Source of the DNA: Palsa-504 sp963753225
Lineage (GTDB): Bacteria > Actinomycetota > Actinomycetes > Streptosporangiales > Streptosporangiaceae
Assembly: GCA_963753225.1 (NCBI GenBank)
Contig: CAVWBQ010000003.1
Span: forward strand, 97,141 to 161,140
Direction of reading: 5' to 3'
Length of the DNA stretch: 64,000 nt
The notes below the pieces were generated by a model. That model saw only the letters and a list, made by a program, of their open reading frames with translations. It made no database searches and was not told the DNA's origin. Numbering within the stretch: the stretch's first letter is position 1; every line of letters begins with the position of its first letter. Position numbers and translations under genes: made by a program. Positions 1 through 7,360 of the stretch are shown piece after piece.

Positions 1-382
1 CATGACGGTTTCCCCGTCCCCGGTGGCCTCCTCATCCCCCATGCCTGGTGAGTCTCCGTCCCCCACGCCGGCACCCGAGATAACGGGCGCGGCGACATAC
101 CGCGAAGGCACCCGGGTCTACTTTGACGTCCAATACGCGGATCCCGGAAATGACGCACGCGGATTCGGCTTCATGGGCCTCAACGGTTCCCGCTGGATGG
201 AGGCGACCTATCCCTTCTCCAGGCCTGGCGAGGGTATCGCGGAACCGTATGACATCGCGTATCCGGTCGACCTCGAATGCGGCACCGCAGGCCAGCACGC
301 GGCCGAGGTGGAAGCCTGGATCTATGACACAGCGGGCCAGAGCAGCCAGCCCGTGGTGATTCGCCTCGCCTGCCCGTCCTGA
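1..382 (+). CDS. C-terminal part of a secreted or membrane protein related to the neighbouring Ser/Thr kinase (5' end outside window)
   Basis: Partial gene; its true start lies upstream of the window, although an in-frame ATG occurs at position 2. A Pro/Ser-rich linker (about 35 residues) is followed by a roughly 95-residue domain. That domain is clearly homologous to the C-terminus of the kinase at 610-1995: both share the pattern ITG-x-TY, YADPG-N-AxGFGF, SRPGEGI or SPAEGI, SIAYP or DIAYP, one conserved Cys after the AYP block, a WIY motif and a final LAC. The two Cys may form a disulphide in an extracytoplasmic domain (inference). The upstream part may also be a kinase, which would make this a tandem duplication, but this cannot be seen here. 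Confidence 0.6.
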   Translation, partial: MTVSPSPVASSSPMPGESPSPTPAPEITGAATYREGTRVYFDVQYADPGNDARGFGFMGLNGSRWMEATYPFSRPGEGIAEPYDIAYPVDLECGTAGQHAAEVEAWIYDTAGQSSQPVVIRLACPS

Positions 383-609
383 TCCGCCAAACCAGGCCCG
401 GCGGCGTGCCGCGGACCCGCGTGATCCCGGTCTGCGCTGGTCAGGGGGCTCCGGCGGGCTGCCGGCGGTCAAAAGCGAAGCCGGCGTCGCGGAAACGGTT
501 TTCATGAACACCGCCCCCGCCCGTATGCAACCGGGCTTCCGGCCCTTATCATTGCCCTGGGTGATATGGCGGGAATGGTGTCATTGCCGACCTTGGGTGG
601 GATATTAGC

Positions 610-1995
610 GTGGTGGGGGTATTGCAACCCGCCGATCCGCGACTGATCGGCGCTTATGAGCTGCTGGGACGCCTTGGCGCGGGCGGCATGGGGCGGGTAT
701 TCCTCGGCATGTCGGCCGCTGGCCGGCCCGTCGCCGTGAAAATCGTCCACGCCGAACTGGCCGCCGACCCCGAGTTCCGCGCCCGGTTCAGTACCGAGGT
801 CGCCGCGGCCAGGAAAGTGAGCGGGCTGTTCACCGCGCTGGTGGTGGACGCCGACGTGGACGCCCCGGTGCCCTGGCTGGCCACCGCCTACGTGGCCGGC
901 CCTTCGCTGTCAGAGGCGGTGCGGAACCGCGGGCCGCTGACGGCCGCGTCGCTGCTGGCGCTGGCTGCGGGCCTGGCCAAGAGCCTGACCGCGATCCACG
1001 CCGCAGGCGTCGTGCACGGTGACCTTAAGCCATCCAACGTGCTGCTGGCGCTGGACGGCCCGCGCGTGATCGACTTCGGGATCTCCCAGGCCGCGGAGGC
1101 GGCTCCCCAGGCGCGGGCCGGACTCGTGGTGGGCACGCCCAGCTTCATGTCCCCCGAGCAGGCCCTGGGCGAGGGAGTCGGGTCGCTCAGCGACGTGTTC
1201 AGCCTGGGCGCCGTACTGGCCTATGCCGCCACCGGACGCAAGCCGTTCGGCACCGGGCAGCCCGCGGCGGTGCTCGAGCGGGTGGTCCGCGAGGCGGCCG
1301 ACCTCAGGGACGCGCCCGCCGAGGTGCGGCCGCTGATCGAACGATGCCTGGCCAAGGACCCGGGGCGGCGGCCCACCGCCGCCGAGATGCTGGCCGAGGT
1401 GACCGCCGCGCAGTCCGCCATGGAGCTGCGGGCCGCGCAGGCCCGGGCCTACGCGAAACTGCCGTCCCGGCCGCGGGCCCGCGGCGCCCGGCGGCGGGCG
1501 CGGCGGCCGCTGATCACCGCGTCCGCCGTCGCGGCCATCCTCGCGGCGTCCGGCGCGGCCGGGTACGGCCTCACCCAGCACCAGCGGGACCACGACCCGG
1601 CCCTGTCCCAGATCGGGGCCAGGATGGCCGCCAAGCCGGCCGGGCTGGTGCCGAAGCGCGTACCGCCCGCCCCGCCCGCCCCGCCCCCGCGCATCACCGG
1701 CAGCTACACCTACCAGGCGGGTGCGATGGTGTACTTCGTGATCTCCTACGCCGATCCGGGTCGTAACGCCGCGGGCTTCGGTTTCGTGGGCGTCGAGGGG
1801 TCCGACTGGCCCAGGCAGCACTACTCGTTCTCCAGTCCAGCGGAGGGCATCGTCGAGGCGAACAGCATCGCCTATCCGCTCAACCAGGGCTGCGGGACCG
1901 GCTTCGAGTACACCAGCACCGTCAAGGCGTGGATCTACGGCAAGGCCGGCGGCCGCAGCAAGCCGGTCATCATCCACCTGGCCTGCACCACCTGA
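610..1995 (+). CDS. Membrane Ser/Thr protein kinase with extracytoplasmic C-terminal domain
   Basis: 461 residues from a GTG start. The kinase domain shows the glycine loop GAGGMG (about 24-29), the ATP-binding Lys in VAVKIVH (K44), a catalytic loop HGDLKPSN (about 136-143) and DFG (about 155-157), followed by a GTPSFMSPEQ activation segment and P+1 region. HGD replaces the usual HRD, so this is a non-RD kinase whose activity may depend less on activation-loop phosphorylation (family knowledge). A basic stretch (RARGARRRARR) precedes one transmembrane segment at about 300-320. A Pro-rich linker and the same approximately 95-residue C-terminal domain as the upstream partial gene follow. The ligand is unknown. 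No phosphatase or substrate gene is adjacent. Confidence 0.9.
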   Translation: MVGVLQPADPRLIGAYELLGRLGAGGMGRVFLGMSAAGRPVAVKIVHAELAADPEFRARFSTEVAAARKVSGLFTALVVDADVDAPVPWLATAYVAGPSLSEAVRNRGPLTAASLLALAAGLAKSLTAIHAAGVVHGDLKPSNVLLALDGPRVIDFGISQAAEAAPQARAGLVVGTPSFMSPEQALGEGVGSLSDVFSLGAVLAYAATGRKPFGTGQPAAVLERVVREAADLRDAPAEVRPLIERCLAKDPGRRPTAAEMLAEVTAAQSAMELRAAQARAYAKLPSRPRARGARRRARRPLITASAVAAILAASGAAGYGLTQHQRDHDPALSQIGARMAAKPAGLVPKRVPPAPPAPPPRITGSYTYQAGAMVYFVISYADPGRNAAGFGFVGVEGSDWPRQHYSFSSPAEGIVEANSIAYPLNQGCGTGFEYTSTVKAWIYGKAGGRSKPVIIHLACTT

Positions 1996-2004
1996 CCCGT
2001 GTGG

Positions 2005-2955
2005 TCAGGTGTGTGCCCGGGCGTAGTGCGCCGCGAGCACGTCGTCGCCGAAATCGCCGCGCGGGCGGCGCAGCACGGTGTGCGCGTGGTTGCCGTCGGC
2101 GGTGGTGTCGTACTCGATCAGCAGGTCGTCGCCCTGCACCCGGTAGTAGTGCCGGGCTCCCGGCGTCAGCGGCCCTTCCCAGGCGAAGTGCAGGTCCGAC
2201 CCATCCAGCCGGGTCGCTTCGCGAGCCGCGAGCTCCGCGGGCAGCCGGTCCAGGTAGAGCGCGGCCAGCTGGGCCAGTAGGGCACGCGCGGCCGGGCCGA
2301 GCCCGGCGGCGGGCACGCCGAGCGGCTCGATGTTCTGGCTGGCCCGGGGACTGGTGCTGCTGCGGATGTCGTCCGGGGGCTGGCTCGCCACCACGGCGGC
2401 CGAACGGGCTTGCGGGCCCATCGCGTCGAGCAGCGCCCGGACCAGGTCTTCCTCCGGGCCGAGCGGCCGTGACACCGGGCGGCCGGCGTAGCTGACGCAG
2501 GCCGGGTTGGCGCCGAAGAACACCGGGGCGGGGGAGACCTCCTGGGCGGCCACGGTCATCGTCACCGACAGGTGATGCCCCTCGAACCGCCACGACCACG
2601 GCTGATCGCCTTCCGGGTCGCCGTACACGCTCACCCAGTAGTCGCCGCTGTGCCGGCCCCGCCGCCACCGCTCTTTGCGGTCGAGCACTTCTTCCAGCGC
2701 GACGATGCCCATCGCCTGCGCGTACGCGTGCTCGCTCAGCCCGGTGGCCAGCAGCCGGTGCGCCGCCTTCCTGGCCGTCCCGCTGAGTTCGGCGATGCAC
2801 GCACCGGGGCGGCCGCGCGGCCGGTACTCCAGCCACCGCCGGGCCGCGTCGTCGGCGAACGGCAGGGCGGCGAGTTCGCGCTGCCCCGTGTCCAGCGACA
2901 CCAGGAGTGATCTCGCGGCGGTGCGCATCTGGCCGGCCAGCGAATCCGCGCTCAT
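2005..2955 (-). CDS. DUF3500 family protein
   Basis: 316 residues, ATG start. The central motifs, WSWRFEGHHLSVTMTV and PVFFGANPA, and the C-terminal HYYRVQGDDLLIEYD plus NHAHTVLRRP block are typical of the DUF3500 family, whose biochemical role is not established. No signal peptide is visible. It lies 12 bases downstream of the MarR-type regulator gene and is probably the last gene of the SRPBCC-MarR-DUF3500 operon, so it is likely controlled from the palindromes at 3849-3884 (inference). Confidence 0.8.
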   Translation of the reverse strand: MSADSLAGQMRTAARSLLVSLDTGQRELAALPFADDAARRWLEYRPRGRPGACIAELSGTARKAAHRLLATGLSEHAYAQAMGIVALEEVLDRKERWRRGRHSGDYWVSVYGDPEGDQPWSWRFEGHHLSVTMTVAAQEVSPAPVFFGANPACVSYAGRPVSRPLGPEEDLVRALLDAMGPQARSAAVVASQPPDDIRSSTSPRASQNIEPLGVPAAGLGPAARALLAQLAALYLDRLPAELAAREATRLDGSDLHFAWEGPLTPGARHYYRVQGDDLLIEYDTTADGNHAHTVLRRPRGDFGDDVLAAHYARAHT

Positions 2956-2967
2956 TATTCCGGTATA

Positions 2968-3399
2968 TCAGCCCCCTGCCCGGGCCAGCGTCCGCAGCAT
3001 CGCCAGCAGCGCCCCGGGATCGGGAACGGCCCGGAAGAATGTGGCGTCGACATCCTCCACGGCGGTCACCGCCGCCACGGCGAGCTCGCCGCCCCGTTCG
3101 GTCACCCGGATTCTCCTGGCCCGGGTGTCCGCGGCGTCGACGGTCCGCACGATCAGTGCCTTGGCCTCCAGCTTGCGCAGCACCTCCGAGGTCATCTTCA
3201 CGTCGGTACCGGCCTGCCTGGCCAGGCTGAGCTGGTTCGGGTCCTCGCCGCGCGAGTTCAGCCACCAGGCCGCGGCCAGCAGCACGAACTGAACGTGGGT
3301 CAGGCCGAGCGGGGCCAGCGCCGCGGCGATCTCGCGCTGCCAGCGCAGCGTGACGTGCCAGAGCAGGAACCCCGGGCTGTCATCGGGCTTGAGCGGCAC
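2968..3399 (-). CDS. MarR family transcriptional regulator
   Basis: 143 residues from a GTG start 4 bases after the SRPBCC stop codon. It shows the MarR winged-helix layout: an N-terminal dimer helix, LTHVQFVLLAAAWWL, a recognition region QLSLARQAGTDVKMTSEVLRKLEAKALI, and the wing VDAADTRARRIRVTERG. It probably represses its own operon and the divergent methyltransferase through the tandem inverted repeats in the shared promoter region. The ligand is unknown. Confidence 0.88.
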   Translation of the reverse strand: MPLKPDDSPGFLLWHVTLRWQREIAAALAPLGLTHVQFVLLAAAWWLNSRGEDPNQLSLARQAGTDVKMTSEVLRKLEAKALIVRTVDAADTRARRIRVTERGGELAVAAVTAVEDVDATFFRAVPDPGALLAMLRTLARAGG

Positions 3400-3403
3400 A
3401 GGG

Positions 3404-3820
3404 TCAGCCTCCCGCCCGCTCGGCCAGCGCGGCCACCACCTCGGGAAAGTCCGCGGTGATCTGCGGGCCGAGCTCAGGGCCGACCTGGCCGGCGGCCTCG
3501 CCGGTGATCTGCGTCCGGTAGACGATCCTGGTCAGGCCGCCGGCCGTCGGCTCAAGCCGGTGCTCGGTCCGGACCACGAACTCGCCCGCGTCCATCTCGT
3601 CAGTGAACGAGCGGCCCGGTTCGATCTCCACCAGCCGCATCCTGATCGGGTCATCGCCGGGAGGTGTCATGGTGAACATGGTCCCGACCGCGAACGGGCC
3701 TTCCACGTCGATCGTCTCGATGCCGTCGTTCCACTGCGGCCAGGCCGCCATGTCCGCCCAGTGCCGCCACAGCGCTCCGGCGCCGGCGCTGGTCTCCACG
3801 CTGTACTCGTACTCCCACAC
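3404..3820 (-). CDS. SRPBCC family protein (polyketide cyclase / START-like fold)
   Basis: 138 residues from a GTG start at 3820, chosen because GGGAGG lies 5-10 bases upstream; an in-frame ATG at 3850 has no such site and would overlap the operator. The sequence YEYSVETSAGAGALWRHWADMAAWPQWNDGIETI, with a later TRIVYRTQITG strand pattern, is the usual SRPBCC ligand-binding fold. The first gene of an operon with the MarR and DUF3500 genes. The ligand cannot be told from the sequence. Confidence 0.82.
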   Translation of the reverse strand: MWEYEYSVETSAGAGALWRHWADMAAWPQWNDGIETIDVEGPFAVGTMFTMTPPGDDPIRMRLVEIEPGRSFTDEMDAGEFVVRTEHRLEPTAGGLTRIVYRTQITGEAAGQVGPELGPQITADFPEVVAALAERAGG

Positions 3821-3848
3821 GATTCCTCCCTCATCAGATGAACTACGC

Positions 3849-3884
3849 ACAGATTATCTGTACATAGACTATCTGTCAACAGAT
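3849..3884. promoter_or_regulatory. Tandem palindromic operators between divergent genes
   Basis: A perfect 13-base palindrome ACAGATTATCTGT (3849-3861) is followed by a related half-site, then ATCTGT-CA-ACAGAT (3871-3884), also an inverted repeat. The hexamer ACAGAT/ATCTGT therefore occurs four times in 36 bases between the SRPBCC-MarR-DUF3500 operon and the methyltransferase gene. The size and spacing fit MarR-type dimer sites, and the likely binder is the MarR protein at 2968-3399 (inference). The stretch is AT-rich compared with its surroundings. Confidence 0.6.
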
Positions 3885-3922
3885 TACTCATGGTCGAGGC
3901 GGGTCCGGTACTTTTGGACACC

Positions 3923-4531
3923 ATGACGACGCCGAGCTGGGATGACGCATACGCCGCGAGTACGCCCGCCCCATGGGACATCGGCCGGCCGCAGCCGGCC
4001 TTCGTGCGGCTCGCGGAGCAGGGCCAGCTGGCCGGGCGGGTGCTCGACTCCGGTTGCGGCACGGGGGAGCAGACCTTGCTGGCCGCCGCGCACGGGGCCG
4101 ACGCGACCGGGGTCGACGGGTCCGGCCTCGCCATCGGGCGGGCCAGGCAGAAGGCGGCCGAACGGGGCCTGGTGGCTCGCTTCGAAGTCGGTGACGTGCT
4201 CCGGCTGGCGGACCTGGGCCTGACCGTCGACGCGATCATCGACAGCGGCGTGTTCCACGTCTTCGACGACGAGAACCGCGCCAGGTACGTGATCAGCCTG
4301 GCGTCGGTGCTGCGCCCCGGCGGCCGCTGCTACCTGGCCTGCTTCAGCGACCGTCAGCCGGGGACCTGGGGGCCGCGCCGGGTCAGCCAGGACGAGCTGC
4401 GGGCCTCGTTCAGCCAGGGGTGGACCGTGGTCAGCATCGAGGCGGCGACGGTCGAGGTCAACGAGCCGAGGATCGGCGTCGCGTCGGTGCAGGCCTGGCT
4501 GGCCGTGCTGGAACGGGCCGGTCAGGACTGA
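3923..4531 (+). CDS. Class I SAM-dependent methyltransferase
   Basis: 202 residues from ATG 3923 (MTTPSWDDAYAAS is the usual start of this group); an in-frame ATG at 3890 would place the start on the operator. Motif I is VLDSGCGTGEQTLLAA (about 36-51). The acidic end of beta-2 is GVDGS, and motif IV is IIDSGVFHVFDD. It resembles thiopurine-type or small-molecule methyltransferases; the substrate is unknown. Divergent from the SRPBCC operon and overlapping the MMPL gene end by 10 bases. Confidence 0.82.
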   Translation: MTTPSWDDAYAASTPAPWDIGRPQPAFVRLAEQGQLAGRVLDSGCGTGEQTLLAAAHGADATGVDGSGLAIGRARQKAAERGLVARFEVGDVLRLADLGLTVDAIIDSGVFHVFDDENRARYVISLASVLRPGGRCYLACFSDRQPGTWGPRRVSQDELRASFSQGWTVVSIEAATVEVNEPRIGVASVQAWLAVLERAGQD

Positions 4532-6990
4532 TCGCCGGCCCGCACCGCCGCCGGCGGCGCCGGCTCGGCCGGCGCAGGCCGGGCGCGGCGGTTGCCCGGC
4601 CACATGCCCAGCCGCCCGAACAGCGCCACCAGGGCCGGGACGAGCAGGGATCGGACGGCGATCGCGTCCAGGACGACGCCGAGCGCCATGGCGATGGCGA
4701 TCTGCCTGAACTGCTCGAGCGGTATCACCGCGAGCATGGCGAAGCTCGCTGCCAGCGCCACGCCGGCCGTTGTGATGGCGCGCGAAGCCTGCGGCACGGC
4801 TACGGCGACCGCGTCGGCGACCGGCCGTCGGCGTGCCTCCTCCCAGATCCGGCCCACCACGAAGACGTTGTAGTCCGAGCCGAGCGAGACCAGCAGCACT
4901 CCGGCGGCGAACGGCACGAAGTAGACCAGGCTGCCGAAGCCGAGGATCTCCTGGCCGATCAGTATGGTCAGCCCCAGGGTGGCAAACACGGCCAGGACGC
5001 TGGCGGCCAGCAGGTACACCGGCGCGAGCAGCGACCGCAGGAACAGCGCCAGCAGCACCAGCGTCACCGCCATGATGGCCAGCGCGACGCGGCCCAGGTC
5101 GGCGAAGACTGAGCCGATGGAATCGCCGGTCAGCGCGGTCTGGCCGGCCAGCTCGAACCGCGCGCCCGGCAGCCCGGCTGCCCGCGCGAGCGCGGGCAGG
5201 TCGTGCTGGAGCTGCTGGACGCGGCTGATCGCGGTCGCGTCGAGCGGGTCGGTCTTCTCCACCACCACGAACCGGGCGGCGCCGCCGGAGGCGGCCAGCA
5301 TCGGGTTGGCCTGCGCCGGGTTGACCTGCGCCGGGCTGAACTGGGCCGAGCCGGGCAGGCTGGCCGGGCCGGCGATCTCCGCGACGCCCGGCTGGGTGGC
5401 CAGCTCGTGCTGTAGCCGGGCCAGCGCCGCGGTCTTCCTGGCCACGCCCGGGCCGATGACCAGGATCTCGGTGGGGGACAAGATGCCGGGGGCGAAGCCC
5501 TCCGCCGCGGCGCTGCCCGCCCGCGCTGCCGGAGACGAAGCGGGGAGCTCCCTGATCAGCGGTGATCCGAGGTGGATGGTGTGGGCGCCCCAGGCGGCTG
5601 CGAGCAGGCCGGCGGTGCCCGCCCCGGCGATCAGCAGCGCCATCGGCCGTGCGGCGGCGAACCGGGCCGTACGCGTTCCCATGTTCCAGCGCGCTGCCCA
5701 TTTCCGGCGCGGCCGGGCGGGCTGGCGCCCGCCTCCTTCCCGCCTGGTCACGCCCTGGCGCCGCAACCAGCGTGGGACCGGCCGGAACAGCAGGCCGCCG
5801 AAGATGGCCATGAGCGCGGGACCGAGGGTCATCGACACGGCCATCGCGGTCAGGACGGTGAGTGCGAGGCCGGGGCCGAACGCGCTGAGCAGTTTCGTCC
5901 TGGCCACCACGAGGGAGGCGGCCGCAGCCGCCACGATCACGCCCGCGGCCACGATGATCGGCGCGAACTCCGCGGTGGCCAGCCGCGCCGCCCGGACTCG
6001 CGGCACGCCCCCCGCGACCCGGGCGCGCATGCCGTCCAGGAAGAACACCGTGTAGTCGGTGGTCACCCCGAGCAGCAGCACCACCAGCACCGGGTCCAGG
6101 TCAGGGGGCAGCGTGACGCCCATCCGCCCGGCGAGCCAGACGACGGCCCGGACGGCGATCACGTACGCGGTGGCGGCGCAGGTCAGCGTGGCCAGCGGCG
6201 CACCCACCGACCTGAACCGCAGGCCGACGATCAGCGCGATGGCGAGCACCGTGAACAGCTCGACCCACAAGATGTCCTTCCCGATGATCTGGCTCTGGTC
6301 GTATTCGGCCGGGACCGGGCCGGTCACCCCGGCGACGTGGTCGGCCGGCCGGTTAAGGAACCAGTGCACGTAGGCGTTCGCGCCCGCCGTCTGCGCCCCG
6401 AACGAGGCGCCCGGCCGGAAGTACAGGAACGTGATGACCGTGGTGGACTGCTCGTTCGTCCCGCGCAGCAGGCCGGCCGAGTTCGGCAGCGCAAACGCTC
6501 CGGCCAGCCAGGGAATGCCGCCCGGCGGCCCCGGGCTGACCGGGCCGGACAGGATCCGTGCGGCGTCCGGCTGGCCGGCCTTGGCCAGCGCCGCCGCGGC
6601 CGCGGCGAGCTGGCCCTCGGACTGGCCGGACAGCCGCCGGTCCACCGCGACGGCCTGGCGGATCGCCCGGTCCCTGGTGGCCGCGGGCATCCCGTGCGGG
6701 TCACGCTGCACGACGGCAACGGCCGCGTCGATGGGGAAGCCGAACAGCCGGGCCGCGTCGGCCTGGGCGTGGGCGGCGGCTGAGCCCGGCGGGATCAGGT
6801 CCGACAGCCCGCCGGAGGACGTGGCGTTCAGCGGCGGGAGGAACATGATGGCCAGCGCCACGCCGGCCGCCCACCCGCCGACGATGAGATACCGCAGGCT
6901 GACCACGACGAAGGCGTAACTCCTGGCCAGGACGCCAGCGACCGGACCGGACTGCTCCGAGGGAGGCGCGAGCCGCTCTGAGGGGGGCAC
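4522..6990 (-). CDS. MMPL family (RND-type) transporter
   Basis: 822 residues from a GTG start. Two repeats each hold an N-terminal helix, a large extracytoplasmic loop and a bundle of five helices: the first loop follows the helix near 30-50 and the second the helix after the GTRTARFAAARPMALL segment. MMPL signatures are DLIPPGS, TTDYTVFFLDGMR in the first half and SDYNVFVVGRIWEEAR in the second, the latter carrying the Asp-Tyr pair of the proton relay. Members export lipids or hydrophobic compounds using the proton gradient; the substrate here is unknown. Monocistronic. Confidence 0.9.
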   Translation of the reverse strand: MPPSERLAPPSEQSGPVAGVLARSYAFVVVSLRYLIVGGWAAGVALAIMFLPPLNATSSGGLSDLIPPGSAAAHAQADAARLFGFPIDAAVAVVQRDPHGMPAATRDRAIRQAVAVDRRLSGQSEGQLAAAAAALAKAGQPDAARILSGPVSPGPPGGIPWLAGAFALPNSAGLLRGTNEQSTTVITFLYFRPGASFGAQTAGANAYVHWFLNRPADHVAGVTGPVPAEYDQSQIIGKDILWVELFTVLAIALIVGLRFRSVGAPLATLTCAATAYVIAVRAVVWLAGRMGVTLPPDLDPVLVVLLLGVTTDYTVFFLDGMRARVAGGVPRVRAARLATAEFAPIIVAAGVIVAAAAASLVVARTKLLSAFGPGLALTVLTAMAVSMTLGPALMAIFGGLLFRPVPRWLRRQGVTRREGGGRQPARPRRKWAARWNMGTRTARFAAARPMALLIAGAGTAGLLAAAWGAHTIHLGSPLIRELPASSPAARAGSAAAEGFAPGILSPTEILVIGPGVARKTAALARLQHELATQPGVAEIAGPASLPGSAQFSPAQVNPAQANPMLAASGGAARFVVVEKTDPLDATAISRVQQLQHDLPALARAAGLPGARFELAGQTALTGDSIGSVFADLGRVALAIMAVTLVLLALFLRSLLAPVYLLAASVLAVFATLGLTILIGQEILGFGSLVYFVPFAAGVLLVSLGSDYNVFVVGRIWEEARRRPVADAVAVAVPQASRAITTAGVALAASFAMLAVIPLEQFRQIAIAMALGVVLDAIAVRSLLVPALVALFGRLGMWPGNRRARPAPAEPAPPAAVRAGDQS

Positions 6991-7135
6991 GAGCCGCCAC
7001 TACCCAGGATCGCGGCGACTACCGTCCCGATCCGCTAACGATCGCAGCCTCGGCCCCGCCTGCCACAGCCGCACCAGGAAACGCGCCCACGCCGCAAGCC
7101 ACCGGTTTAGTCCGGGCGCCAGCCGGTGGCCGTCT

Positions 7136-7190
7136 GGGGTGAGGGGGCCCTTGCCCCCAGCTATCGGGGTGAGGGTGCCCCTGCCCCCAA
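7136..7190. repeat. Two tandem G/C-rich hairpin units downstream of the GT39 gene
   Basis: Two near-identical 24-base units (GGGGTGAGGG-x-GCCC-x-TGCCCCCA) are spaced 30 bases apart. Each can fold by pairing GGGGGC with GCCCCC. They sit in the 370-base gap between the GT39 stop (7361) and the MMPL start (6990), and may act as transcription terminators for the leftward GT2-GT39 operon. I see no gene in the gap. Confidence 0.4.
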
Positions 7191-7360
7191 TCCGGCGGCC
7201 GGTGTGCGGATGCGGCTGTGAAATGCGATGCCCGTGCGCGTCGTGGTGCGCGAGCGGACTGCCGGTCCGTTCGGCTTGAATAGGGGCGCGGGACGGACCT
7301 GGGCCTGGTCACGCTGGCCACTGATCTACGGGACACCCGCTAGCCGAGCGGGACTACAGA

